Shown here piece after piece: positions 1 through 9,477 of a stretch of 64,000 nucleotides of DNA. Position 1 is the stretch's first letter. Each line of letters begins with the position of its first letter. Position numbers and translations under genes: made by a program. The notes beneath the pieces are model-generated. The model saw nothing but the letters and a program-made list of their open reading frames with translations. It did not search any database and was not told the DNA's origin. This DNA is from SR1 bacterium human oral taxon HOT-345 (GTDB taxonomy: Bacteria > Patescibacteriota > Gracilibacteria > Absconditabacterales > Absconditicoccaceae). The stretch spans positions 62,001 through 126,000 of the forward strand of contig MPSQ01000001.1 in assembly GCA_003260355.1 (NCBI GenBank). The letters run 5' to 3'.

Positions 1-259
1 TTGCAACTTCCCCTGTTGGGATTGCCTCTGAAAGAGAAACGTCAGCTACGATATGTTCTCCGTTTGTTTTGGTGAGCTGGACTTTATTATTGAGATTGAT
101 CCCAAATGCCATTGCTTGTTTTGGATTGAGGAGGACAATCAGTCTTTCTCCATCTTTAATATCTAGAAGCTGAACTTTTGCTGGATAATAGGATTCTGAG
201 GTTTCTTTAAAAACTAAAAAGTCTTTTTTTGTAGTTTTGGATTTATGAGATTTGAACAT
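1..259 (-). CDS. AMP phosphorylase / thymidine phosphorylase family, N-terminal part (runs off the window)
   Basis: Leftward gene with its ATG at 257-259; only about 86 residues are visible. After a basic leader the protein reads as a small beta-domain (VQLLDIKDGERLIVLLN..., then NKVQLTKTNGEHIVADVSLSEAIPTGEV). This matches the N-terminal swivel domain that archaeal-type AMP phosphorylases carry in front of the thymidine phosphorylase fold. In that family the enzyme converts AMP and phosphate to adenine and ribose 1,5-bisphosphate, feeding a form II/III RuBisCO salvage route known from several CPR lineages. The catalytic domain lies outside the window, so the assignment rests on the N-domain alone. 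It is divergent from hsdR. Confidence 0.5.
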   Translation of the reverse strand, partial: MFKSHKSKTTKKDFLVFKETSESYYPAKVQLLDIKDGERLIVLLNPKQAMAFGINLNNKVQLTKTNGEHIVADVSLSEAIPTGEVA

Positions 260-455
260 TCTATCTTTGAAGAAAAATAAAAAAATGTCATCCTAAGTAT
301 ATGAAGAAATGAAAATAAAGCAAATTTTGATAAGAGGAAGTTTGTTTTCGGGTTTTTGTTTTATTCTGTTCAAGTGTCGGGGAATGGTTGTTATGTTTTA
401 TGTTTGAATGGCTTGTGTTTTTTTATTGGATCTTTCCTATGATCTGGAAATATTG

Positions 456-484
456 TTGATTTTGTAGACAGGAATGCTTATACT
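456..484 (+). promoter_or_regulatory. sigma70-type promoter for hsdR
   Basis: TTGATT at 456-461, a 17-base spacer, then TATACT at 479-484, 29 bases before the hsdR ATG. Spacing is ideal and five of six bases match in the -10. The stretch 260-455 holds nothing else that I recognise. Confidence 0.55.
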
Positions 485-513
485 TTCTTTGTTCTTTTAT
501 TTTTTTAGGTTTA

Positions 514-2871
514 ATGTTCTCAGAGGCTGATACGAGATCTAAATTCATCGACCCCAAACTTTATGCTCAAGGTTGGAAAGAGGAATATATCGTTAGAGAA
601 CGGTCTTTTACTGATGGGCGTAAACTCCCCGGAGGAAAAAGATCAGCTCCACTTTTTCTTGATTATCTTCTCAAGATGTATGGACTAAATCTCGCGATTA
701 TTGAGGCGAAGAAATATGGTTCCCTTGTGACAGAAGGACTTGAGCAAGTTAAAAATTATGGAAAGAAACTCGGGGTGAGGTGGGTCTATACTTCCAATGG
801 AGAAGAGATTTATGAACGAGATATGCAGGAGGGGGATGGAAAACTAATCTCATCTTTTCCAAGCCCTGAGGAACTCTATGAAAGATATACGGATGAGCAT
901 GCTGTTCTTAGGCAACAGCTTTTATCTGTTCCTTATTTTCTTGATAGTGATAAAAAGCCTCGTTATTATCAGGATTTAGCGATTACTAGAGCATTGTCGG
1001 CTTTAGCAGAGGGTAAGGAAAGAATCTTACTTACGCTTGCAACGGGGACTGGAAAAACCTTTATTGCATTTCAGATTGTTTACAAGCTTCTCCAAGCAAA
1101 ATGGTCAAAAAGCTGATTTAACCGTCGTCCTCGTGTACTGTTTTTGGCGGATAGAAATATTTTGATCGATCAGGCACTTAATACTTTTAATCCTATAGAA
1201 AAAGACTGCAAGAGAATCAAAGGATCAGAAATAAAAAAAGCGCTTGGGAAAGTGCCCACTAGTGCAAATGTGTTTTTCTCGATTTATCAAGCTTTGATTT
1301 CGGGGACGGATGAGGAGACTGAAATTATAGAAGAAACTTTAGTTGGTAGTGAGGCTTTGGAGAGTGGATATTACCTCCAGTATGATCCAGATTTTTTTGA
1401 TCTTATTATTATTGATGAATGTCATAGGGGAGGAACAAAGAATGATGGGAACTGGGCAGAAATCCTTAAATATTTTTCATCAGCAGTGCATCTTGGGATG
1501 ACAGCCACACCAAAGAATCAGGATAATATCAATACTTATGCTTATTTTGGTGAGCCAGTTTATCAATATTCACTCAAAGAAGGAATAGAAGACGGATTTC
1601 TTACTCCATATAAAGTCAAAAGAATCCGGACCAATCTTGATGAATTGGTAATAGATGATAAAGTCGAGATTCTCGGTGGAAATAAAGAAAAAGATTTGTA
1701 TGAGCTCAAAGATTTTGATAGAAAAATTATCGTTCCTGAGAGGATAGATCTCATTGCAAGAACAATCCTAGAACATATCAAGCCTCATGAAAAAACGATC
1801 ATTTTCTGTGTGGATCAGGAGCATGCTGCACTGATGAGAGATGCGATCAATAAACATAAAACCGTGCGTGATGGAAATTACTGCGTGAGAGTGACGAGTA
1901 ATGAAGGAGAAATCTGAAGAAAATATCTTGAGCTTTTTCAAGATAATGGGAAAACGATTCCTACTATTTTGACGAGTTCGCAGATGCTCACAACAGGAGT
2001 AGATGCCAAGAATGTCAGAAATATCGTTCTGCTCCGCAGTATTGGAAGTATGGTCGAGTTTAAGCAGATTATTGGTCGTGGGACAAGAGTCTTTGAGGGG
2101 AAGGATTATTTTACAATTATTGATTTTACTGGAGCAACGAATCTTTTTTATGATGAGAAGCGAGATGGTCCGATCTCTACAGTGTCTCCAGAAGACCAAG
2201 CAAAAGAGTCAAAAAAAGAAAAACATCAGACTTTTGATCCTGTTTCTTCTGTTGATTCTGAGGAGCCTCATATTCCAAAGCAGAAACTCAAAGTCAAACT
2301 CCTGGATAATAGAGAGCTCAAAATCATCAATATTGAAACCAGATATATCGGAGAGGATGGGAAACCTTTAACAGCAGAACAATATCTCTTGACTCTTGTT
2401 GGTAAGCTTCCAGCACTGTATCAGTCAGAAGAGCAGCTGAGAACCCTTCGATCTGATCCCAAAACAAGAGAAGATTTGCTCCTAGAGCTTAGGAAAATTG
2501 GACTGGATGAAGAGCATTTTAGTTTACTTCAGGCGATGTTTGAAGCTCCAGAGAGTGATCTTTTTGATGTCTTGACCTATCTAAGTTATGGTGAGGAAAT
2601 GAAGACAAGAACTGAAAGAGTTGGTCGAGTGTTAGAGCAATCCTTGATGAAAAAAATTGAAAATCTGAGTGCAAAAGCTTTTTTAGAGTATCTCTTAGCA
2701 TATTATCAGGAGCATGGAAGTACGGAACTCGTGCAGTCCAAGATGGGAGAACTGATAAAGCTTTATGGTCGTGGTCAGATCAATATTGTGGATTTTACAA
2801 AGGCCTTTGGTGGGCAAGAGGTATTAATGCAGGTATGGAAGGACTTGCAGAGGGAGTTATTTAGGATTTAG
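514..2871 (+). CDS. hsdR: Type I restriction enzyme R subunit (HsdR), DEAD/DEAH helicase-nuclease
   Basis: A 785-aa motor and nuclease subunit that cuts unmodified DNA in complex with HsdM and HsdS. Nuclease motif: D50 followed by E64-A-K66 in a PD-(D/E)xK arrangement. Walker A ATGTGKT at residues 176-182, the DEAH-box variant DECH at 301-304, motif III TATP at 330-333, then a helicase motif VI-like region (QIIGRGTRV) and an EcoEI-type C-terminal domain. Two in-frame TGA codons (1114 and 1915) read as glycine; without recoding the gene would be in three pieces. The ATG follows a TAA and a good promoter. Its partner hsdM lies almost 7 kb downstream, separated by other defence genes. Glycine here is nearly always GGN, unlike in the genes that follow. 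Confidence 0.93.
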
Positions 2872-2888
2872 ATTGATAATGTTATACA

Positions 2889-3950
2889 ATGGCTAATGAA
2901 ATGGGTAAACAATATTTTCAATATGTTATGGGGCTTATAAAAGCTCTAAGTTTTTTTAATCAATATAGAGATGGTATTATGTATTATGATAATAAACAAT
3001 TGTTTTTATCTGATATCTTTTGAATAAAAGACTGGTATTGAAAATGAGAAATTTTAGATGATACAATACTTATTTCAAAAAACAGTCAGGTTATTTATTT
3101 TTGCCAAACAAAAGGAATAGAACAAAAAAAGCACTTCACGGATTCCAAGATAAAAAGACTTTTTGAGCAAGGTATAACTGAAATTATAGAATTATCAAAA
3201 ATTATTCAAGATTTATCAAAATATTCTATTTTCTTTTTTATTATGACAAATGAGTCTAAAACATTTAACTTTTGAACAACATTATGACAGTATTCATTAG
3301 AAGAAGATAATGGTTCTTTTTTTACAATGTATAATGCTATCAAAATTGAATTAAAGTATGACCATGATTTTGCTTGACCGAAGAGAAAAGATGATAATGA
3401 TATTATAATAAAAAGTCATTTAAAAAATTTATATAAAGAATCATTTTGAACTTCGGCCATAGAGATTCTTTTTGCGCATATTTTTAAAAATAACTCTCAT
3501 AAAAGTTGGTGAGTTAGCGAGATATATGATACTATATCACCATACAAACTAAAAGAGGAAGCAAATCAGTTTATTTTAAAGATGTTGGCATATGAAATAA
3601 GAAATCCCAATATGTCATCAAAGATCACTCAGTGGTTCTATGAGCAATTACACAAAAATAGAAAGGATTCAGCCTCAATTTTACAAGATCCTTTAAAGGT
3701 AACTACTCTTCTATGAGAGATAAAACAGGAAGACCCATATTCCACATATGAGCAAATTCGTAAAATATATTCTGGAGATAATGGTGCAGATAGTTATAAG
3801 ATCATGGTAGATTTATTGAATTCGTGTGATATTAATTTTCAAATAGCCGATTTGGAAAAATATATCAAAGAGAACGATCTCGTATGAAAACACCTTGCAT
3901 TATTTAAAGATCAAAATAAAATAGAAAAAATAAAAAATATGATGATATAG
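2889..3950 (+). CDS. Putative nuclease effector of a Lamassu/ABC-3C-like defence module
   Basis: A 353-aa protein, open only with ten in-frame TGA codons (10 of its 18 glycines). Near residues 50-75 it has a pattern of an acidic pair (LDDTILIS), a beta-strand and then YFCQTKG. This resembles the D...QxK active site of Cap4/Mrr-type restriction-like nucleases. The rest is predicted helical with no motif I recognise and would correspond to the partner-binding C-terminal part of such effectors. It starts 17 bases after hsdR and is followed within 25 bases by a 67-aa gene and an SMC-like ATPase, the order effector, middle component, ATPase seen in Lamassu and ABC three-component systems. The nuclease call is inference from a weak motif plus context. 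Confidence 0.5.
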
Positions 3951-3971
3951 TTTATTTTATATTATAAGAAT

Positions 3972-4175
3972 ATGAAAAATACAGAACAAAAATTGTTAGA
4001 ATATGTAGAGGGATTTATTGATAAGAACAAACTTTCTTTGGAAGAAAGAACCTACTATATAAATCTTTTAGTAGAATGAAATAGTAGTATATATGATAAA
4101 GAATACATGAAAGTTTATTTTTCTTATTTGGTAGATAGATTGCTTTTAGAATGAAAAATTACACTTGATATTTAG
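3972..4175 (+). CDS. Small middle protein of the Lamassu/ABC-3C-like module
   Basis: A 67-aa reading frame with two TGA glycines, starting MKNTEQKLLEYVEGFI and ending at TAG. It is mainly helical and charged, with no signal peptide. It sits 21 bases after the putative effector and 18 bases before the ATPase, so it is very probably in the same operon. By position it would be the middle (LmuC/DdmB-like) component, although it is much shorter than the family's usual members. No family was recognised from sequence; the role is inferred from gene order. Confidence 0.5.
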
Positions 4176-4193
4176 TTTTTTAATTTATCCAAT

Positions 4194-5870
4194 ATGAACC
4201 CTACTTATTTTATTAAAAGCATTAGTATATTTGGATATTTAGAAGGTAAGTTATTACTAAATTCTAAGACAACTTTTTCTACTAATTTAGTTAATGCGAT
4301 AATTTGAGATAGTAATACATGAAAAAGTTTGTTTTTATTGTTTTTATTCATAGGATCCTTTCCTTTTTCTTCTATAAGTTTGAATAATTTTATCAAAACA
4401 TATTTTACACTTACTAAAGAAAAAGAATCCAATTTTGATAATGTAAGAGTTGAAGTTAGATTTCTTCTAAATTGAGAAGAAAGTTTATTAATAACAGAAA
4501 TATCGGTTGAATGAGTAAAATATATTTGGAATAATTGTGAATATGGGAAAAAAGTATGAGAAAACTTGTCAAAAACAGAGATTCTAATGGATGAGTTTTC
4601 AAATTTATTTCATTTTTACGATAGTCTATTTAGTTTGGCTACTCTACCTAAAGAAATAAAAGCAAAGAATATTGTAAAACTTCAATTGAAAGATTTGTTT
4701 TTTTCTTTTCGATTTTTAAATAAATATAATTACGGGAATATTTTTTTACCAAGAAATATATATGGGAATATATCAATTACAGCAACACATAGAACTTTTT
4801 TCCCTATATATTTATATTTACTATTGCCGTGAGTTAGTTATGTACTCAGTAATTTATATGGAAATCTCGAAAAAAAGGAGAAAGTAAAAACATTAGATAA
4901 AAGTAAAGATAATCTTAATCGAATTATATCTAATTATCTGAGCAAGAAAAGGGAAGAAAAAGAAATAAAAAAAAGACAAGAAGCTTCCTTGTTTACAGAG
5001 GAAGAAATTTATAAAAATGAAGTTAAAAGTATTGTTCAAATACAGATTGAAGTTGATGCAATTATTGATAAGCTATCTATATTGGAAATTAATCTTTTAA
5101 AAATTGAGCAATATTTAGCATTTACTGGTTCTAAAATTAATTTGACGGTCTATCAAAAAGGATATTGGCTTGATAGGAAAAATGAATTAAAAAGCCTTAT
5201 TGATAGGTATAGTAATGAATTAAGAGAGAAAAAAAATAGTATAGAAAAATTAAAAAGAGACAATAATAAATCTTTGTTAAAAACTGGATTCTATTCTGGT
5301 GTTTTGGATTTTGTTGACAAGGAGGTTGTAACAGAATGATTAGTGAGTTCTTTGTGGGAAGAGATTGGCATAAATATTGATTGTTGAATTACTTACATTG
5401 AATGAGAAATTAATCAAGATGTCGCTAAATTATGAGCATTGTTGTCTCAGGATAATCCAGATTTTCAAAAATTTAAAGATTTTTATAATGATGAAATAAA
5501 AAATGTAGGATTGGGTGTATTAGAAAAAGAATTGCAGGCTGAAAAATTTAGTATAGAAAAAGATTTGATAGGTCCAAAACTTAACGTGGATAATGGATTA
5601 AATATATTTGTGAATCTTATAATGATCAAATATTTGTATCTTTGTCTTAAAAAGAATACAAGATTTTTCCTTCCTCCACTTGTCATTGATAATACATTTG
5701 CTGATTTAAATTCATGAGATGGGATATATAAAAAAGCTATATTTAATTATTTAAAATGATTCATACAGGAAGGAATACAAGTTATTATAACAATATGAGA
5801 TGATTATAAAGATTTGAAAAGTGAGATAGAATGATGTATTTTAAAAATCTCTCCATTGTTTGAACAATAA
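4194..5870 (+). CDS. SMC/ABC-like ATPase of the Lamassu/ABC-3C-like module
   Basis: A 558-aa protein. Near residues 35-50 it has a P-loop, IIGDSNTGKS, whose first glycine is a TGA codon. A long charged coiled-coil region spans about residues 225-370 (rich in KKREEKEIKK, KNELKSLIDR, NELREKKNSIEK). A C-terminal ATPase half has hydrophobic strands ending in VIDNTFADLNSGDG (Walker B/D-loop position) and then VIITIGDDY. The architecture (head half, coiled coil, head half) is that of a small SMC/RecN-like ABC ATPase. The canonical LSGGQ signature is not obvious. In Lamassu-type systems this subunit senses DNA structures and controls the nuclease. The gene is markedly AT-rich and TGA-rich compared with the flanking hsdR. 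Confidence 0.65.
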
Positions 5871-6001
5871 TGCGGTTTTACTCGTTTACGTTGAATATGT
5901 ACTTAATAGTAAAAGATATTAGTTATTTTATTCGTTGAGTCGTTTGCTATTTTACAATAGAGTAATATCCTATTTTTGCTAATCAGGCAATTCAATGGGT
6001 T

Positions 6002-6196
6002 TTGCTACAAATTCTTTCCATTTATATTATTCTTAGAATAATTTGTTATGCTATTACGCGAATTTTTGCATCTAAATTACAGGCAAGAACATCAACAGAA
6101 AAGTCAATTATTTATTTTTTAATATATTTGATAGTTGCTATTATAGTCTATCGAATATTACAAAAATTAACCCAATTACAGATATTGCCTCTTTAA
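6002..6196 (+). CDS. Possible small membrane protein
   Basis: A 64-codon frame from a TTG start to TAA. It encodes two hydrophobic helices (ILSIYIILRIICYAITRIF and YFLIYLIVAIIVYRIL) separated by a basic, polar turn. The frame extends upstream as far as an in-frame TAA at 5963, beyond which an ATG at 5897 would begin the same frame. Either the TTG is used or a longer ancestor has been broken. No family recognised. The rest of 5871-6223 shows no other gene. Confidence 0.3.
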   Translation: MLQILSIYIILRIICYAITRIFASKLQARTSTEKSIIYFLIYLIVAIIVYRILQKLTQLQILPL

Positions 6197-6223
6197 GCTA
6201 TTAAATATTTTACATATTATATA

Positions 6224-6880
6224 ATGATAAATAAAGAATTAGAGGAACAATTTGATATCCAAATTCAACTCATTCAATTATCAATAAAAGATTTTGATAA
6301 AGGAGATTTTCTTGCGGCTATGAACTTGGCAATAAGAATTAGGTTTTTAATACATGATACTAATAGGTCAGTTTCATTATTAACACAAATGTGATATAAA
6401 GAAAAATTGTCATATTATGATACTTCAGTAGAATGTATTGAAAATAAAGGATTTATGCCATGACCATATGTTTGATTGATGGAGTTTGTGATTTGAAATG
6501 ATAAAGCTTTTGCGCTTCTGGATCATGCTCCTGATTGTAAAATAGTATCGTTTAATGAGTGGCGGAATGGAAAAGTCTTCATTGATACTGATGGAGCTTC
6601 TCTGACTCGTAAAGATGTAGTTTTTAATATTGCAAATAAAATTTGAGCACATGTTGATTTAAATTTTGATGCATGATATGAAAAAATAATAAGAAACCAT
6701 TTATTATGAATTGCTGCTTGAGATCGGAAAGGTTGATATAGGCCTATCCAAAAACTAGAATATATGGCAATTAGACAAATTACACATGAACTATTGAAAT
6801 CAATATTTGAAAACTATAAATGTTGTTATAAATTTGAATGAAGTCGTTTTATATGATGTGTCTTAACTTTTAATATATAA
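6224..6880 (+). CDS. Conserved-looking hypothetical protein in the defence island
   Basis: A 218-aa protein with many TGA glycines. The N-terminal third is helical (LEEQFDIQIQLIQLSIKDF, then LAAMNLAIRIRFLIHDTNRS), followed by a mixed region and a C-terminal block with NFDAGYEKII and MAIRQITHELLKSI. No signal peptide or membrane segment. It is 13 bases upstream of hsdS. The pattern of a helical start with an HDT motif looks like uncharacterised proteins often seen beside restriction systems, but I cannot name a family. Confidence 0.55.
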
Positions 6881-6893
6881 TATTCAATAATAC

Positions 6894-8158
6894 ATGCTTT
6901 CATCCAACCGACAACTTAAAAAACTTTGAGAAATATGTAAGTTCCAAAATTGATTCACATTTAAAAGTGAATTATTCAGAGAGAAGTGAGAACCTATTCT
7001 CAGAATTTCAAACATTCAAAATAACTGATTTTCTGATGATAAATTGGTTTTTTTTGATGTTAATGATTATGATAATTTAGATAATTATATAGTTTATCCT
7101 TGAGAGCTTGTAATTGCAATGTCTTGAGCAACTACATGAAAATTAGCAATTAATAATAAAAACAAAAACTATTATTTAAATCAAAGAGTTGGTAAGTTTA
7201 TATTTAAAGAAGATGTTACAAAAAAATATTGTCATTATTTTTTATGAACAAAAATTGAAGAAAACTTACACAAATCTTCATGATCAGCAATCCCAAACTT
7301 GAGTACAAAACAAATTCTTGAAATCCAAATCCCCTTTCCCCCACTTGAAGAGCAAAAGAAAATCGTCGCCTATCTGGATGAGCTCAATGCAACGATCTCC
7401 AAGCTCAAGAGTGAATATCGGTCTCAACTTGCGATGCTTGATGAGATGCGAAATTCTAGTCTTGACCTAGCTTTCTGAGGATCTAGAGAGAGAGAGAGAG
7501 AGAGAGAGCATACAACTTAAATAATTGGAAATGGGTAAAGCTTGGCGAAATTGCAAAAACTCAGAGTGGTGGAACTCCTAGCAGGTCAAATCCATTATAT
7601 CGATGAGAGGGGATTGTTCGATTGAAATCATGAGAGTTGGAAGATAATGATTGTATTACAAAATACACAGAAACAATTACTTTATTGGGGCTTGAAAATT
7701 CTTCTGCAAAAAAGTTTACTAAAGGAACTTTATTACTTGCTATGTACGGAGCAACTGCGTGAAAGTTATGAATTCTATGAATAGATGCGGCAACAAATCA
7801 AGCTGTTTGTGCTATTCAAAATACTCAAAATAAGTTCGTCGAAAAGTATATTTACTATTTTTTGTTAAAAGAGAGGGATAAGATTATTAGAGATAGTTTT
7901 TGATGAGCTCAACCAAATATTAGTAAGACTTATATAGATAATATTGAAATTCCTCTACCTGACTTAGAAACGCAATCCCAAATCGTATCCTATCTTGATC
8001 AAGTCCATCAACAGATCACTATGCTCAAAACTCAAGTAAATAGCCAAATCGAGCACTGCGATGAGCTCTGGCAGAGTAGTTTAGAAAAAGTCCTCACTCA
8101 AGGAATGGAAGAGGATCTGAAGTCAGATTTTTCTTTTCTTTCTTCTTGCAAAAGTTAG
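6894..8158 (+). CDS. hsdS: Type I restriction specificity subunit (HsdS), split by an (AG)12 tract; apparently phase-OFF
   Basis: Two target-recognition domains, each followed by a conserved coiled coil, decide which DNA sequence HsdM methylates and HsdR attacks. Half 1 (6894-7520, 208 aa) opens LSSNRQLKKLGEICKFQNG and ends with IPFPPLEEQKKIVAYLDEL and a coil. Half 2 (frame of 7508, ending TAG at 8156-8158) opens NWKWVKLGEIAKTQSGGTP and ends IPLPDLETQSQIVSYLDQV and a coil. An AG repeat at 7485-7508 joins them. With 12 units half 1 runs to TAA at 7518-7520 and half 2 is out of frame and has no good start. Losing one unit (11) or gaining two (14) fuses them into about 420 aa, the normal HsdS size. 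Several glycines in both halves are TGA. Confidence 0.9.
7485..7508 (+). repeat. (AG)12 dinucleotide tract inside hsdS, likely phase-variation switch
   Basis: Twelve uninterrupted AG units between the two recognition halves of hsdS, encoding alternating Arg-Glu. Slipped-strand mispairing in such tracts changes length by units of two bases and so changes frame. The repeat falls exactly in the central linker of HsdS, the tolerant position for length change. Confidence 0.9.
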
Positions 8159-8170
8159 AGTTATCGTTAT

Positions 8171-8194
8171 AAAGTATTCGTTTTCAAATACTTT
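8171..8194. promoter_or_regulatory. Inverted repeat upstream of abiEi, candidate operator
   Basis: Perfect 8-bp arms AAAGTATT and AATACTTT with an 8-base centre, 11 bases before the abiEi ATG. AbiEi antitoxins are known to autoregulate by binding inverted repeats in their promoter. There is no T-run, so a terminator is less likely. Confidence 0.45.
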
Positions 8195-8205
8195 CTGTAC
8201 ACAAA

Positions 8206-8769
8206 ATGAAGCAACTAACAAAACTTATGATGACCAAGCAAACGGTCTTTAATATAGAGGAGCTTACTAGCTATCTTCAAATCCCTACATCAGCAGGCTT
8301 GAAAAGTTTTTTGCAAAGAGCAAAACAGTCAAAAGCTTTGCTTAATCCGATCAAAGGAATTTGGACTTTCCCGATATATGATCCTTTTGAGTTCTCATGC
8401 AAACTCAATTCTGATGCTTATATTTCTTGTGAAACGGTACTTTTTAGAGAAGGTATTTTCTTTCAGTTTTATGGGGATACTGTCAGCTCAGTTACCTTCA
8501 AATCAAGGAGTTATGATATTGATGGTCAGCATTTTATCTATTATCGTATTCAGCCAAAGATTGCTCAAAATCTGATCGGAATAAGAGATTATGATTGTTA
8601 TCGTATGGCAACTCCTGAGAGAGCTTTGTGTGATTATATCTATCTTCATCCCAAGGCGAGTATTGATGCGCCAGAGTTGATCAATCAGAGAAGAATAGAA
8701 AAACTCTATCCATTCTATCCTAAAAAAACGGTTTTAAGAATTAAACAGCTTCTCAATGCTCAATTATAA
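8206..8769 (+). CDS. abiEi: AbiEi-family type IV antitoxin / transcriptional regulator
   Basis: A 187-aa protein. The N-terminal 60 residues resemble a winged-helix (TKQTVFNIEELTSYLQI...LKSFLQRAKQ). The C-terminal domain has the family pattern: CETVLFREGIFF, a short beta segment, then MATPERALCDYIYLHP around residues 143-158. AbiEi neutralises the AbiEii toxin without direct binding and represses its own operon. The downstream AbiEii start overlaps its last codons by 14 bases, typical of translational coupling. It uses GGN glycines and has no TGA, unlike the genes just before it. Confidence 0.85.
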   Translation: MKQLTKLMMTKQTVFNIEELTSYLQIPTSAGLKSFLQRAKQSKALLNPIKGIWTFPIYDPFEFSCKLNSDAYISCETVLFREGIFFQFYGDTVSSVTFKSRSYDIDGQHFIYYRIQPKIAQNLIGIRDYDCYRMATPERALCDYIYLHPKASIDAPELINQRRIEKLYPFYPKKTVLRIKQLLNAQL

Positions 8770-9445
8770 TAAGCACAAAGAATTTATGTTCAAAATTCTT
8801 ATTCGTATTTTTCAAAGTCCGCTTAAGGATGTACTTGCTTTCAAGGGAGGAACGCTGGCTTTCCTTTGCTATGGTTTACCGAGATTCTCTACAGATATTG
8901 ATTTAGATTTACTAGATTATAGTAAGGAGCCAGATCTATTAGAGATAATGCAGGATATTTTGGAAGATATTGGAGAAATTAAGAATATGACTTTAGGAAA
9001 GGAGCTTCATCGTTGGATTTTTCGCTATGATCCATCGACTATGAATATCAAAGTAGAGGTCAATAAAAGACCGCTTGATGGCAATATTTATGAGCGAAAA
9101 ACCATTGAGAATACTCAAGTATATTGTATGAGTCAGTCTTCTATGGTAGCAAATAAGATAGTTGCTCTTTATGAGAGAGCATATCCTAGAGATCTCTTTG
9201 ATGTATATTATTTCCTTGCTCAGGATTTCCCTTGTGATAATGCAGTGATTGAGCTTAGGTCAGGGAAGTCTCTACACGAGCTTATCTGAGAGCTTCAAGA
9301 GATTATTCCAAGGTATTTCCTTCCTAATACCGTACTTATAGGGCTAGGAGAACTGCTCACTGATACTCAAAAACTCCGAGTAAAAAAGCATCTTGTCACT
9401 GAAACCGTAGCACTTCTCGGTCAATATTTTTTAAAAAATAAATAA
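8756..9445 (+). CDS. abiEii: AbiEii-family nucleotidyltransferase toxin
   Basis: A 229-aa protein with the hallmark FKGGTLAFLCYGLPRFSTDI followed by DLDLL around residues 30-55. This is the GG...(S/T)xDxDxD nucleotidyltransferase core of AbiEii/MenT toxins, which modify tRNA 3' ends. A later KIVALYERAYPRDLFDVYYF segment matches the family's C-terminal K...RxxDxxD block. One TGA glycine at 9287 would otherwise truncate it. Together with abiEi it forms a type IV toxin-antitoxin pair inside the restriction locus, able to stabilise the island or abort phage infection. Confidence 0.85.
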
Positions 9446-9477
9446 AAATCAGATTTTATTTTTTGTTTAATCTTAGT

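Noticed and set aside
5897-5965. ATG frame that stops at TAA before the small membrane ORF
   Set aside because: Only 22 codons; it could be the broken start of the next frame but nothing supports it as a gene of its own.
7485-7508. The (AG)12 frame break as a plain sequencing error
   Set aside because: An error of one unit cannot be excluded, but a long pure dinucleotide tract exactly at the linker of hsdS is itself the sign of a switch, so I kept it and flagged the count for checking.
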